From Rahnella victoriana (lineage in GTDB: Bacteria; Pseudomonadota; Gammaproteobacteria; Enterobacterales; Enterobacteriaceae), in contig NZ_SJOJ01000028.1 of NCBI RefSeq assembly GCF_004330295.1, positions 1-64,000 of the forward strand: 64,000 bases of DNA. Direction: 5' to 3'. Position 1 is the first letter of the stretch; each line of letters begins with the position of its first letter. The notes under the pieces were generated by a model, which did no database searches, had not been told where the DNA came from, and saw nothing but the letters and a program-made list of their open reading frames with translations. The position numbers were made by a program, and so were the translations under genes. Shown here piece by piece: positions 28,438 to 37,885 of this stretch.

Positions 28438-28725
28438 TCACACCATGACTTTTCCACCGATTTCAATGTGGGTGATGTGCAAATCCGCACTCGCCAGCAT
28501 GTTGACCAGCATATCAATACTGAATACCGAGATTTTACCGCGTACCAGATCCGATATGCGTGGCTGAGTAACGCCAAAAAACGTCGCAGCCTGAGCCTGA
28601 GTCATTTTGTTCTTTTCGATATGGGCAGTGAGAACCATCATTAATCTGGAGCGTATTTTCATATTCTCAGCTTCCTGGGGCGTTTCTTCGATGGCATCCC
28701 AGACATTGTCAAAACTCTGAATCAT
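28438..28725 (-). CDS. HigA-like XRE-family antitoxin
   Basis: 95 residues with a Cro/C1-type helix-turn-helix: MTQAQAATFFGVTQPRISDLVRGK (about residues 41-64). This small XRE group (COG5606) is encoded after RelE/HigB-type toxins of the gp49 family. GGAGGAAAC precedes the ATG, which lies inside the end of the toxin gene (17-base overlap). It is expected to bind and neutralise the toxin and to repress the operon. Confidence 0.82.
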   Translation of the reverse strand: MIQSFDNVWDAIEETPQEAENMKIRSRLMMVLTAHIEKNKMTQAQAATFFGVTQPRISDLVRGKISVFSIDMLVNMLASADLHITHIEIGGKVMV

Positions 28726-29050
28726 GTTTCCTCCGGCTTACTTCTGATTTATAGCGTTTTTTAGCCAGCTCCAGATCATGGTGATTTGTGGCCTGGGATT
28801 TTTTCTGAAAGCAGTGCAGCACATAAATGGCTTCTTTAAATTTGGCGATATACAAAATCCGGTAGATACCTTCCGCATCTTTAATCCGTAATTCACGCAC
28901 CCCCATCCCTACATCTGGCATGGGCTTCCAGTCAAAAGGAATTTCCCCATGTTGCACCCGATACAACTGGTGTCCTGCTTCCCGCCGGGCCTGCAAGGGA
29001 AAACGCTGTAAATCCGCCAAACTGCTGTCGACAAAGAAGATCCTTTTCAT
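28709..29050 (-). CDS. HigB/RelE-type toxin (phage gp49-like family)
   Basis: 113 residues. RELRIKDAEGIYRILYIAKF (about residues 52-71) and IYVLHCFQKKSQ (about 75-86) are the conserved core of this family: basic residues on a beta-sheet followed by a C-terminal helix. Toxins of this type cleave mRNA on the ribosome. ATG 29050 is preferred over the preceding ATG because AGAGG then has normal spacing. The toxin gene comes first and the antitoxin second, the usual order for HigBA. Confidence 0.82.
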   Translation of the reverse strand: MKRIFFVDSSLADLQRFPLQARREAGHQLYRVQHGEIPFDWKPMPDVGMGVRELRIKDAEGIYRILYIAKFKEAIYVLHCFQKKSQATNHHDLELAKKRYKSEVSRRKHDSEF

Positions 29051-29180
29051 CATACCTCTGCGAATTGATTATACAAAATTTTATATAATCGCGTGAATAA
29101 TAACCTTGAGGGTTTTTGCCATCGCCCGTGCCGCCGAAATGTAATTCTCTGCTGATCGCCGGTAAATCTTCCCTTTTCAT

Positions 29181-29205
29181 TCCTGCGAGACGTCTTCCAA
29201 CTCTT
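29181..29205. repeat. 25-bp direct repeat, right copy
   Basis: Identical to 28410-28434. On the - strand it sits in a short open frame that reads NWVKVWLQENEELEDVSQE before a stop. The left copy lies in a frame that continues DVSQDLTVVTYGKSV, so removal of one repeat plus the module would join the two frames. Confidence 0.8.
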
Positions 29206-29292
29206 CATTTTCCTGCAACCAGACCTTCACCCAATTGTCACTTAGCACGGCCAAGATGATGCCAACGCCACACTGAGGTTTGCATCATGACC

Positions 29293-29310
29293 CTTTCAGA
29301 ACGTTTTCAA
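29293..29310 (+). promoter_or_regulatory. Possible Pho box before phnF
   Basis: CTTTCAG-AACG-TTTTCAA resembles two 7-bp PhoB half-sites (CTGTCAT) with a 4-base spacer, about 50 bases before phnF. The match is imperfect. phn genes are PhoB-regulated in E. coli. Confidence 0.35.
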
Positions 29311-29357
29311 CTTTCCCCTGCCATTGCCCGTTTATCCCGTGCGAGGTATTCATTGTG

Positions 29358-30083
29358 ATGAACTTATCTAGACATCCGACCAGTCATACAACGGTATATC
29401 AGCAAATCGCTGCTGAACTGGAACAGGAGCTGCGTAACGGTTACCGCTGCGGCGATTATCTGCCGCCGGAACAACAGCTTGCCGAACGTTTTCAGGTGAA
29501 CCGCCATACGCTGCGCCGTGCAGTGGATGAACTGGTGGATCGCGGCTGGCTGCAACGCCGTCAGGGCATTGGCACGCTGGTGCTGATGCGGCCTTATGAT
29601 TATCCGCTGCATTCGCAGGCACGTTTCAGCCAGAACCTGCTGGATCAGGGCAGTCACCCGACCAGCGAACGTCTGCTGGCGGTGTTGCGTCCGGCCACCG
29701 ATCACGTTGCCGCGGCGCTGTCACGTCAGGAGGGCGATACGGTGATCCACCTGCGCACGCTGCGCCGCGTCAACGGCGTGCCGGTCTGCGTGATTGATCA
29801 CTACCTGCCGGATCTCGACTGGTGGTCTGCGCTGCAAAATTTCCACAGCGGCTCCTTGCACGATTTTATCCGTGAGGAAATTAAGCAAAAGCTCAGCCGC
29901 CGTACCACCCGTATCAATGCCCGCCGCGCGCTGGCGAAAGAAAGCAAATTACTCGAAATCGTCCCGCAGGCACCGCTGCTGTGTGTCCGCACCCTGAACA
30001 TCTGTGAAGGCAGCGATGCGGTGGCGGAATATTCCGTCAGCCTGACGCGCGCCGACATGATCGAACTGACCATGGAGCACTGA
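29358..30083 (+). CDS. phnF: GntR/UTRA-family regulator PhnF
   Basis: 241 residues, exactly the length of E. coli PhnF, when starting at ATG 29358; an upstream in-frame extension to 29280 is not protein-like. N-terminal winged helix (CGDYLPPEQQLAERFQVNRHTLRRAV, about residues 31-56) and C-terminal UTRA ligand domain (SVSLTRADMIELTM at the end). It is the presumed repressor of the C-P lyase operon, responding to a phosphonate-related ligand. phnG follows without a gap. Confidence 0.93.
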   Translation: MNLSRHPTSHTTVYQQIAAELEQELRNGYRCGDYLPPEQQLAERFQVNRHTLRRAVDELVDRGWLQRRQGIGTLVLMRPYDYPLHSQARFSQNLLDQGSHPTSERLLAVLRPATDHVAAALSRQEGDTVIHLRTLRRVNGVPVCVIDHYLPDLDWWSALQNFHSGSLHDFIREEIKQKLSRRTTRINARRALAKESKLLEIVPQAPLLCVRTLNICEGSDAVAEYSVSLTRADMIELTMEH

Positions 30084-30527
30084 ATGGATCACCTGCAAAC
30101 CCGCCAGCGCTGGATGTCGGTGCTGGCTCACAGCCGCCCCGATGAACTGCTTGCGCACTGGCAGCCGCTGAATTTATCACCGCAATTCGAACGTATTCGT
30201 GCCCCTGAAACCGGACTGACTCAGCTTCAGGGCCGCATGGGGGCTACCGGCAAACGTTTTGTGATGGGCGATATGACCGTCACCCGCGCCGTCATTCAGT
30301 TAGACGGCGGCGTCTACGGCTACAGCTACGTCAGCGGGCGTCATAAACCGCACGCCGAACTGTGTGCAGTGATTGATGCGCTGCTGCAAATGCAGGGCAT
30401 GGACGAATTGCTGCACAAACGCGTGATTGCCCCGCTGGCCGCGCTGCAACAGGAACGCCGCCAGCAACGCGCCCGTGAAGTGGCTTCCAGCCGCGTCGAT
30501 TTCTTTACCCTGGTTCGCGGAGAATAA
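30084..30527 (+). CDS. phnG: C-P lyase core subunit PhnG
   Basis: 147 residues. It begins RQRWMSVLAHS and contains RGRMGATGKRF-type and TVTRAVIQL segments typical of PhnG. It is part of the PhnG2H2I2J2 core complex, which replaces the adenine of ATP by a phosphonate. The ATG directly follows the phnF stop. Confidence 0.93.
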   Translation: MDHLQTRQRWMSVLAHSRPDELLAHWQPLNLSPQFERIRAPETGLTQLQGRMGATGKRFVMGDMTVTRAVIQLDGGVYGYSYVSGRHKPHAELCAVIDALLQMQGMDELLHKRVIAPLAALQQERRQQRAREVASSRVDFFTLVRGE

Positions 30528-30530
30528 CGC

Positions 30531-31112
30531 ATGTCACTAGTTGCCAGTTTTCAACATCCGGTTGCCGATGCACAGTACAGTTTCCGTCGTATTCTCAAGG
30601 CGTTAAGTGAGCCGGGTGTCAGCGTGCCGTTGCCTGCCATGCCCGGTTTTGGTGCCTTAGGTTCCGCCAGCGCCTGCGTGCTGCTGACACTTATCGATCA
30701 GGACACGCCGCTGTGGCTGAGCGCATCGCTTAACGATGAAATTCTGCGTAAGAACCTGCGCTTTCATACCGGCGCGCTGCTCACCGATGATCCGTCCTCT
30801 GTCAGTTTTGCGCTGGCCGATCCGGCGCTCGACAGCGCCACCCTGCTGGCTTTCCCGTGCGGCGATGAGATGTCACCGGAACTGGCGACAAGCGTGATTG
30901 TTCAGCTGGAAAGCCTGACCGGCGGCACACCGCTGCGTCTGCGCGGGCCGGGCATTGAAAGCAGCCGCATGATTTCCCCGCAGTTGCCTGATTGTGTCCG
31001 CGATTATCTGCTCAACCGCCCTCACCGTTTCCCGCTGGGTCTGGACTTTATGTTCACCTGCGGCGAAGACCTGATTGCCGTGCCGCGCACCACGCGCGTG
31101 GAGGTGTGCTGA
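30531..31112 (+). CDS. phnH: C-P lyase core subunit PhnH
   Basis: 193 residues (E. coli 194). The N-terminal HPVADAQYSFRRILKALSEPG and the C-terminal HRFPLGLDFMF..GE.L.A.PRTTRV are family signatures. It is a PLP-transferase-like fold without cofactor and a structural partner in the core complex. It starts 3 bases after phnG and shares one base with phnI (TGATG). Confidence 0.93.
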   Translation: MSLVASFQHPVADAQYSFRRILKALSEPGVSVPLPAMPGFGALGSASACVLLTLIDQDTPLWLSASLNDEILRKNLRFHTGALLTDDPSSVSFALADPALDSATLLAFPCGDEMSPELATSVIVQLESLTGGTPLRLRGPGIESSRMISPQLPDCVRDYLLNRPHRFPLGLDFMFTCGEDLIAVPRTTRVEVC

Positions 31113-32194
31113 TGTACGTCGCCGTGAAAGGAGGTGAGAAGGCGATTGCCGCCGCTCATCAGTTGCTGGCGCACGCGCGCCGTGGCGACACCGGGGTCAG
31201 TGAACTGGGCTGTGACCAGATCGAACAGCAACTGGGTCTGGCGGTAGATCGCGTCATGAGTGAAGGCGGAATTTACGACCGCGAACTGGCGGCGCTGGCG
31301 ATTAAGCAATCCGGCGGTGATCTGGTGGAAGCCATTTTCCTGCTGCGCGCTTACCGCACCACCCTGCCGCGTCTGGCGACCAGCGAACCGCTGAACACCC
31401 GGTCGATGCGTCTGGAACGCCGTATTTCCGCCATTTATAAAGATTTACCCGGCGGTCAGGTACTCGGCCCGACCTACGATTACACCCACCGCCTGCTGGA
31501 TTTTGCCCTGCTGGCGGAAGGCGAAGCGCCCTTCACACCGGTGGCCGATGAGCCACAGCCCGAAGAGTGCGGCCATGTGTTTGATTTGCTGACGCAACAA
31601 CAACTGGCGGTGCAGGAGGAAGACGACGGCAGTGAGCCGGAAGATATCACCCGCACGCCCCCGGTGTATCCGGCGTCACGCGCGGCGCGTCTGCAACAAC
31701 TGGTGCGCGGCGACGAAGGTTTTCTGCTGTCACTGAGTTATTCCACCCAGCGCGGATATGGCCGTACCCATCCGTTTGCCGGTGAAATCCGTACCGGCTG
31801 GCTGACCGTGGAAATCGTGCCGGAAGAACTGGGTTTTGCGATTGATATCGGCGAGATCCTGCTGACCGAATGCGAAATGGTGAACGGTTTTGTCGCGCCG
31901 GAAGACAAGCCACCGCATTTCACCCGGGGCTACGGGCTGGTGTTTGGCCGCTCCGAGCGCAAGGCGATGTCGATGTCACTGGTTGACCGCGCCCTGCAAA
32001 CCCGCGAATACCACGAACAAATCAGCAGCCCGGCGCAGGACGAGGAATTCGTCTTGTCCCACGCCGATAACGTCGAAGCCGCCGGTTTTGTCTCGCACCT
32101 CAAGCTGCCGCATTACGTCGATTTTCAGGCCGAGCTGGAGTTGTTAAAACGCCTGCGCGCCGCGAAACAACAGGATCCCGCCCATGAACAATAA
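31112..32194 (+). CDS. phnI: C-P lyase core subunit PhnI
   Basis: 360 residues from ATG 31112 (E. coli 354): MYVAVKGGEKAI at the start, GPTYDYTHRLLDFALLAEGE in the middle and SHLKLPHYVDFQ near the end. PhnI is the nucleosidase-like subunit that attaches the phosphonate to ribose triphosphate with release of adenine, together with PhnG, H and L. It overlaps both phnH and phnJ. Confidence 0.94.
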   Translation: MYVAVKGGEKAIAAAHQLLAHARRGDTGVSELGCDQIEQQLGLAVDRVMSEGGIYDRELAALAIKQSGGDLVEAIFLLRAYRTTLPRLATSEPLNTRSMRLERRISAIYKDLPGGQVLGPTYDYTHRLLDFALLAEGEAPFTPVADEPQPEECGHVFDLLTQQQLAVQEEDDGSEPEDITRTPPVYPASRAARLQQLVRGDEGFLLSLSYSTQRGYGRTHPFAGEIRTGWLTVEIVPEELGFAIDIGEILLTECEMVNGFVAPEDKPPHFTRGYGLVFGRSERKAMSMSLVDRALQTREYHEQISSPAQDEEFVLSHADNVEAAGFVSHLKLPHYVDFQAELELLKRLRAAKQQDPAHEQ

Positions 32195-33059
32195 TGCCGC
32201 CCACACGATCACCGGTTACAACCACGGTTATCTCGACGAGCAGACCAAACGCATGATCCGCCGCGCGATCCTCAAAGCGGTGGCGATCCCCGGTTATCAG
32301 GTGCCGTTCGCCGGTCGCGAGATGCCGATGCCTTACGGCTGGGGCACCGGCGGGATCCAGCTGACCGCCAGCGTGATTGGCGAAAACGACGTGCTGAAAG
32401 TGATTGATCAGGGTGCGGATGACACCACCAACGCCGTGTCGATCCGCAAATTCTTCCAGAGCGTCGCCGGCGTGAAAACCACCGGCAAAACCGTGGAAGC
32501 CAGCCTGATCCAGACCCGCCACCGCATTCCGGAAACGCCGTTGCAGGAAGATCAGATCCTGATTTTTCAGGTGCCGATCCCTGAGCCGCTGCGCTTTATT
32601 GAACCGCGTGAAACGGAAACCCGCAAAATGCACGCGCTGGAAGAGTACGGCGTGATGCAGGTGAAACTGTATGAAGACATCGCGCGCTTCGGGCATATCG
32701 CCACCACTTACGCCTATCCGGTGAAAGTGAATGACCGCTACGTGATGGATCCGTCGCCGATCCCGAAATTTGATAACCCGAAAATGAACATGATGCCCGC
32801 GTTACAGCTGTTCGGTGCCGGACGTGAAAAACGTATTTACGCCCTGCCGCCGTTCACCAAAGTCGAAAGTCTGGATTTCGACGATCATCCTTTCACCGTC
32901 CAGCAATGGGATGAACCCTGCGCGCTCTGCGGTTCACACCACAGCTATCTCGATGAAGTGGTACTCGACGATCAGGGCAACCGCATGTTCGTGTGCTCCG
33001 ACACCGATTTTTGCGCTCAGCAGCTTGAGCAACAGGCTTCCAACGAGGGTAACCGCTGA
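32184..33059 (+). CDS. phnJ: C-P lyase radical SAM enzyme PhnJ
   Basis: 291 residues (E. coli 281). The four essential cysteines are present: Cys246, Cys249 and Cys271 (CALC and FVCS) for the [4Fe-4S] cluster and Cys277 (DTDFC), the thiyl-radical residue. PhnJ cleaves the C-P bond of ribosyl-phosphonate phosphate, yielding an alkane and a cyclic phosphate. The start overlaps phnI by 11 bases, and the stop overlaps phnK by one base. Confidence 0.96.
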   Translation: MNNNAAHTITGYNHGYLDEQTKRMIRRAILKAVAIPGYQVPFAGREMPMPYGWGTGGIQLTASVIGENDVLKVIDQGADDTTNAVSIRKFFQSVAGVKTTGKTVEASLIQTRHRIPETPLQEDQILIFQVPIPEPLRFIEPRETETRKMHALEEYGVMQVKLYEDIARFGHIATTYAYPVKVNDRYVMDPSPIPKFDNPKMNMMPALQLFGAGREKRIYALPPFTKVESLDFDDHPFTVQQWDEPCALCGSHHSYLDEVVLDDQGNRMFVCSDTDFCAQQLEQQASNEGNR

Positions 33060-33850
33060 TGAACACTCCGTTAAATCTGGCCGCTGAACCCCTGCTGTCG
33101 GTGAATAACCTGACCCATCTTTATGCGCCGGGCAAAGGCTTCAGCGATGTGTCGTTCAGTCTGTATCCCGGCGAAGTGCTGGGCATTGTCGGCGAATCCG
33201 GCTCGGGCAAAACCACGCTGTTGCAGTCGATTTCCGCCCGTCTCGCGCCACAGCTTGGCAATGTGATTTACAACAACGGTCAGACACCCGCGCAGTCGTT
33301 GTATGACATGGCCGAAAGTGACCGCCGCCGTTTGCTGCGCACCGACTGGGGCGTGGTGCATCAGCATCCGATGGACGGTTTACGCCGCCAGGTTTCGGCC
33401 GGGGGCAATATCGGTGAGCGTCTGATGGCGGTCGGTGAACGTCATTACGGCAATATCCGCAAAAAAGCCGGTCAGTGGCTGGAAGATGTCGAAATTCCGG
33501 TTTCCCGCATTGATGACCTGCCGACTACGTTTTCCGGCGGGATGCAGCAACGTCTGCAAATCGCCCGCAATCTGGTGACGCATCCGCGGCTGGTGTTTAT
33601 GGATGAACCGACCGGCGGGCTGGACGTGTCCGTGCAGGCGCGTCTGCTGGATTTACTGCGCACGCTGGTGGTGGAAATGCAGCTGGCGGTGGTGATTGTC
33701 ACCCATGATCTGGGCGTCGCCCGTCTGCTGGCGCACCGTTTGCTGGTGATGAAACAAGGTCAGGTGGTGGAAAGTGGATTAACCGACCGCGTGCTCGACG
33801 ATCCCCATCATCCGTATACGCAGCTTTTAGTCTCCTCTGTCCTTTCCTAA
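33059..33850 (+). CDS. phnK: ABC-type ATPase PhnK of the C-P lyase complex
   Basis: 263 residues with Walker A GESGSGKTT (about residues 44-52), signature TFSGGMQQRLQIARNL, Walker B LVFMDEPT and the switch His (VTHDLG). It is similar to oligopeptide-transport ATPases but binds PhnJ of the core complex instead of a permease; no permease gene lies in this operon. Confidence 0.94.
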   Translation: MNTPLNLAAEPLLSVNNLTHLYAPGKGFSDVSFSLYPGEVLGIVGESGSGKTTLLQSISARLAPQLGNVIYNNGQTPAQSLYDMAESDRRRLLRTDWGVVHQHPMDGLRRQVSAGGNIGERLMAVGERHYGNIRKKAGQWLEDVEIPVSRIDDLPTTFSGGMQQRLQIARNLVTHPRLVFMDEPTGGLDVSVQARLLDLLRTLVVEMQLAVVIVTHDLGVARLLAHRLLVMKQGQVVESGLTDRVLDDPHHPYTQLLVSSVLS

Positions 33851-33875
33851 CCCTTTTACACAATGAGTGACCAAA

Positions 33876-34583
33876 ATGACGACGAAGCTCAGGGTCGAAA
33901 ATCTCAGTAAAACCTTTGTCCTGCATAATCAGAACAGCGCCAGATTGCCGGTGTTCAGCAACGCCAGTCTGACGGTCAGTGCCGGGGAATGCGTGGTGTT
34001 GCACGGCCATTCCGGCAGCGGGAAATCCACGTTATTGCGCTCTCTGTACGGCAATTATCTGCCGGACAGCGGCAAGATCTGGGTGGAACATCAGGGACAG
34101 CAGATCGATATGGTCAGCGCCGAAGCGCGTGAGATTCTGGCGGTGCGCCGACATACGGTCGGCTGGGTCAGCCAGTTTCTGCGGGTGATCCCGCGTATCA
34201 GCGCCCTGAATCTGGTGATGCAGCCGCTGCTGGAACTGGGCGTGGATAAAGCGCAGAGCGAAGCCCGCGCCAGCGCCCTGCTGCGCCATCTGAACGTGCC
34301 GGAACGTCTGTGGCATCTTGCCCCGTCGACGTTCTCCGGCGGCGAACAGCAGCGCGTGAATATCGCACGAGGCTTTGTGGTGGATTACCCGGTGCTGTTG
34401 CTCGATGAGCCGACCGCCTCGCTGGATGCCACCAATCGCGCGGCGGTGGTGACGCTGATTGAACAGGCCAAGGCGCGCGGGGCGGCGGTGGTCGGGATTT
34501 TTCATGATGAAGATGTCCGCGAACGCGTTGCCGATCGTTTGTATGAAATGAGCCCTGAAACCGCGCCGGAGATGTCCGCATGA
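33876..34583 (+). CDS. phnL: ABC-type ATPase PhnL of the C-P lyase complex
   Basis: 235 residues from ATG 33876; an in-frame GTG at 33867 would add three. Walker [10 protein letters not shown], signature [16 protein letters not shown], Walker [12 protein letters not shown]. It is needed for the first C-P lyase step and sits on the PhnK/PhnJ side of the complex. It overlaps phnM by 4 bases. Confidence 0.93.
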   Translation: MTTKLRVENLSKTFVLHNQNSARLPVFSNASLTVSAGECVVLHGHSGSGKSTLLRSLYGNYLPDSGKIWVEHQGQQIDMVSAEAREILAVRRHTVGWVSQFLRVIPRISALNLVMQPLLELGVDKAQSEARASALLRHLNVPERLWHLAPSTFSGGEQQRVNIARGFVVDYPVLLLDEPTASLDATNRAAVVTLIEQAKARGAAVVGIFHDEDVRERVADRLYEMSPETAPEMSA

Positions 34584-35716
34584 TCATTAATAACGTAAAA
34601 CTGGTGCTCGACGATCAGGTGGTTGAAGGGTCGCTGGAGATGAAAAACGGCGTGATCAGCGCCTTCGCCGACAGCCGCAGTCAGTTGCCACAGGCGCTGG
34701 ATGCGCAGGGCGGCTGGTTACTGCCGGGTTTAATCGAGCTGCACACCGACAATCTGGATAAATTTTTCACTCCCCGCCCGAAAGTGGACTGGCCTGCACA
34801 TTCCGCCATGAGCAGCCACGATGCGCTGATGGTCGCCAGCGGCATCACCACGGTGCTGGACGCCGTGGCGGTCGGAGATGTGCGCGACGGCGGCCATCGT
34901 CTGGAAAATCTGCAAAAGATGATCGACGCGATTGTGAACAGCCAGAACGCCGGGCTGAACCGCGCCGAGCACCGACTGCATCTGCGTTGCGAGCTGCCGC
35001 ATGAGACCACGTTGCCGCTGTTTGAGAAGCTGATGGATACGCCGGTTTTATCCCTGGTGTCGCTGATGGATCACTCGCCGGGTCAGCGCCAGTTCGCCAC
35101 GCCGCAGAAGTATCGCGAATATTATCAGGGTAAGTACAACCTCAACGACGAACAGATGGACGACTATCAGGAAGAGCAGATCGCCCTCTCCCGGCGCTGG
35201 GCGCAGCCAAACCGTGAAGCGATTGCCGCACACTGCCGCGAGCGCACTATTTCGCTGGCCAGCCACGACGATGCCACCGCCGCGCACGTCGAAGAATCCC
35301 TGGCGCTCGGCAGCGTGATCGCCGAATTCCCGACAACGGAAGAAGCCGCGCGCGCCTCTCACGCCAACGGTTTGCAGGTGCTGATGGGCGCACCCAATAT
35401 CGTGCGCGGCGGCTCGCATTCCGGCAACGTCGCGGCGCACCATCTGGCGTCTCTGGGGCTGTTGGATATTCTCTCTTCCGATTATTACCCCGCCAGCCTG
35501 CTCGACGCGGTGTTCCGCATTGCCACCGATGACAACAACGCATTCAGCCTGCCGCAGGCGGTGAAGCTGGTGACGCGCAATCCGGCTAACGCGCTCGGGT
35601 TGCAGGATCGCGGAGAAATTGCCGAAGGCAAACGCGCGGATCTGGTGCTGGCGCGGGCGCATGGCGAACATCACTACGTGCAAAACGTCTGGCGTCAGGG
35701 CATTCAGGTGTTCTGA
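34580..35716 (+). CDS. phnM: Ribophosphonate triphosphate hydrolase PhnM
   Basis: 378 residues of the amidohydrolase superfamily. The metal-binding motif is [11 protein letters not shown] (the H-x-D variant, about residues 52-62), and ASHDD (about 226-230) carries a further metal ligand. It removes pyrophosphate from alpha-D-ribose-1-phosphonate-5-triphosphate before the PhnJ step. A 43-base gap separates it from phnN, which has its own AAGGAG site. Confidence 0.94.
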   Translation: MIINNVKLVLDDQVVEGSLEMKNGVISAFADSRSQLPQALDAQGGWLLPGLIELHTDNLDKFFTPRPKVDWPAHSAMSSHDALMVASGITTVLDAVAVGDVRDGGHRLENLQKMIDAIVNSQNAGLNRAEHRLHLRCELPHETTLPLFEKLMDTPVLSLVSLMDHSPGQRQFATPQKYREYYQGKYNLNDEQMDDYQEEQIALSRRWAQPNREAIAAHCRERTISLASHDDATAAHVEESLALGSVIAEFPTTEEAARASHANGLQVLMGAPNIVRGGSHSGNVAAHHLASLGLLDILSSDYYPASLLDAVFRIATDDNNAFSLPQAVKLVTRNPANALGLQDRGEIAEGKRADLVLARAHGEHHYVQNVWRQGIQVF

Positions 35717-35759
35717 AGGGAAGAGAGCTGGCCGGATTCTTACTCAGTAAGGAGATAAA

Positions 35760-36335
35760 ATGAGTCGTTTACTTTATCTGATGGGCGCTTCGGGATCGGG
35801 AAAGGACAGTCTGCTCGACGCCCTGCGCCAGCATTTACCGGCCAATGTCGCGGTGGCGCATCGTTATATCACCCGCCCTGCCGATGCCGGTTCTGAAAAT
35901 CATATTGCCCTGAGCGAAGCCGAATTTATTCAGCGTCACCGGCAGGGATTGTTCGCGCTGGACTGGCATGCGCACCAGTGCCGGTACGGCGTCGGCATTG
36001 AAATCGACCACTGGATGCAACTGGGCTGTCACGTGGTGATCAACGGCTCGCGGGCGCATCTGGAAAAAGCCCGTCAGCGTTATGGTCAGCGGCTCGTGCC
36101 GGTGTGTCTGCAGGTGTCTGAAATCGTGCTGGCGGAACGTCTGACCCGGCGCGGACGCGAAGACGCGGCGCAGGTTGCCGGCCGTCTTCAGCGCGCCAGA
36201 GAATATGCCAGTGCGCTGCCTGCCGGCTGTCATCTGCTGAACAACGACGGCGCATTGCAGGAAACGTTACAGCATTTACTGGCGATCCTTTCGCTGCCGG
36301 TGAATGCCTTCCATTATCCCGTCACTTCATCATGA
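35760..36335 (+). CDS. phnN: Ribose 1,5-bisphosphate phosphokinase PhnN
   Basis: 191 residues with the guanylate-kinase-like fold: P-loop MGASGSGKDS (about residues 8-17) and RYITRPA (about 35-41). It makes PRPP from ribose 1,5-bisphosphate, linking the C-P lyase product to nucleotide synthesis. It is followed closely by the hexapeptide-repeat gene. Confidence 0.93.
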   Translation: MSRLLYLMGASGSGKDSLLDALRQHLPANVAVAHRYITRPADAGSENHIALSEAEFIQRHRQGLFALDWHAHQCRYGVGIEIDHWMQLGCHVVINGSRAHLEKARQRYGQRLVPVCLQVSEIVLAERLTRRGREDAAQVAGRLQRAREYASALPAGCHLLNNDGALQETLQHLLAILSLPVNAFHYPVTSS

Positions 36336-36343
36336 AGGATATT

Positions 36344-36982
36344 ATGAGCGACATTATTTCTCCGTTTTCACCGGCAGATGATCAGGATTATGCACGGGCT
36401 AAAATCGGTCAGCAGGTGGAACTGAACCGCTCGCAACTCGGACAGTACGTGCATATTGCCGATAACGCGATCATCGAAGAAACGCAGATCGGCGATTACT
36501 CTTACACCGCCGGAAACAATCAGATCTTCTATGCCACGATCGGCAAATTTGTATCGATCGCCACGTATGTGCGGATCAATCCCGGCAATCATCCGACTTA
36601 TCAGCGTGTGGCGCAGCACCATTTTACTTATCGCAGTTCAGCCTACGGACTGGGGGGGGACGATAAGGATTTCTTCGACTGGCGGCGTGAGCATCACGTC
36701 ACGGTGGGAAATGATGTGTGGATTGGCCATAACGCGGTGCTGATGCCCGGCGTCAGCGTCGGCAATGGCGCAGTGATCGGCACCTCAGCGGTGGTGACCA
36801 AAGACGTCGAGCCGTATGCCATCGTCGCCGGTGTCGCCGCCAAAAAGATCGGCATGCGCTTTGACGACACGATGATCGCCCGGATCGAGAAAAGTCAGTG
36901 GTGGGACTGGGATCATGACACGCTGAAAGAAAGGATGCCGGACTTCAGGGATCTGGCCGTGTTTGCGGAAAAGTATTTGTGA
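36344..36982 (+). CDS. Phosphonate-operon hexapeptide-repeat acyltransferase-like protein
   Basis: 212 residues from ATG 36344, behind AAGGATATT. Left-handed beta-helix repeats cover about residues 20-75 (IADNAIIEETQIGDYSYT) and 125-165 (VGNDVWIGHNAVLMPGVSVG and GAVIGTSAVVTKDV), with the catalytic-type His in GNHPTY and the family's C-terminal WWDWDHDTL. It belongs to the xenobiotic/chloramphenicol acetyltransferase-like group found at the end of phn operons. Here it takes the place of phnO, the aminophosphonate acetyltransferase of E. coli, so aminophosphonate or intermediate acylation is plausible but not proven. No phnP follows. Confidence 0.82.
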   Translation: MSDIISPFSPADDQDYARAKIGQQVELNRSQLGQYVHIADNAIIEETQIGDYSYTAGNNQIFYATIGKFVSIATYVRINPGNHPTYQRVAQHHFTYRSSAYGLGGDDKDFFDWRREHHVTVGNDVWIGHNAVLMPGVSVGNGAVIGTSAVVTKDVEPYAIVAGVAAKKIGMRFDDTMIARIEKSQWWDWDHDTLKERMPDFRDLAVFAEKYL

Positions 36983-37057
36983 GGACCGACAGGCAGAAAA
37001 TTCGCGTTTTTTGCCTGATACCTTATCACACGGATCCGGCTGAGCGGATCCCGCGAA

Positions 37058-37699
37058 TTAAAGATCTTCGATACTGGCCGCAATCTGATCGGATTCCAGC
37101 ACGGTAATGCCGCCCAGACCGGCGTTAAATGCCTGCTCCTGCAAGGCTTTCGCCACAATGTCTGAATCGATGGCTTTCCATTTACCCGGCAGCATTTTAA
37201 ATAACGGCGCGCTGAGTTGCTCGAGCAGGCGCGGCGGATGACGTTTGCCCACCAGCAATGAGGGACGGACCAGCGTCAGCAACGGCCATCCCTGCTGCAT
37301 CAGCGCCAGTTCCATTTCGCCTTTGGTACGGTTATACAGAAAACGCGAGCGTGCATCCGCGCCGTGCGCACTGACCGCCAGACAATGGCGCGCACCCAGC
37401 TCCCGCGCGGCCTTGGCGCAGTCGACCACCAGATCGTAATCCACCGCCCGGAAGGCCTGCGCACTGCCCGCCTGTTTACGCGTGGTACCCAGACAGCAGA
37501 ACAGCAAATCGACAGGTTCATCCAGCGCCACCACCAGCGACGTCAGATTATTGCCCAGCGGGTTGATTAATTTATTGCCCGGCGGCAGCGGATGGCGGCT
37601 CGGTGCCACAATGCGGCTGACCCGCGGATCAAGCTGTAACAGGCGTAAAAGCTCGCGCCCAATCAGACCACTTCCGCCCAGCAGAAGAACTTTTGCCAT
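37058..37699 (-). CDS. yraR: NAD(P)-binding SDR-like protein YraR
   Basis: 213 residues from ATG 37699, which follows AAAGGAAGT. N-terminal dinucleotide-binding loop LLLGGSGLIGRELL (GxxGxxG), then FCCLGTTRKQAGS (about residues 72-84) and YNRTKGEMELAL (YxxxK, about 127-138), all matching E. coli YraR. It is an atypical short-chain dehydrogenase of unknown substrate. In E. coli yraR lies just before yhbO, as here. Confidence 0.88.
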   Translation of the reverse strand: MAKVLLLGGSGLIGRELLRLLQLDPRVSRIVAPSRHPLPPGNKLINPLGNNLTSLVVALDEPVDLLFCCLGTTRKQAGSAQAFRAVDYDLVVDCAKAARELGARHCLAVSAHGADARSRFLYNRTKGEMELALMQQGWPLLTLVRPSLLVGKRHPPRLLEQLSAPLFKMLPGKWKAIDSDIVAKALQEQAFNAGLGGITVLESDQIAASIEDL

Positions 37700-37885
37700 A
37701 TCACTTCCTTTTAAATAACGGCACACAATCGCAGAGAATTGAAGTGTTACCCGAATGTGAATATCACGCTATAAGACAGTTCCTGTTACCTGGCCGAACT
37801 CGGACGAATCCAGTTTGATCTGACCACGGCGGAGTCCTAGGCTTAAGAGTGCATGATGAAAAACACATTCTCAGCAGGAGGAACC

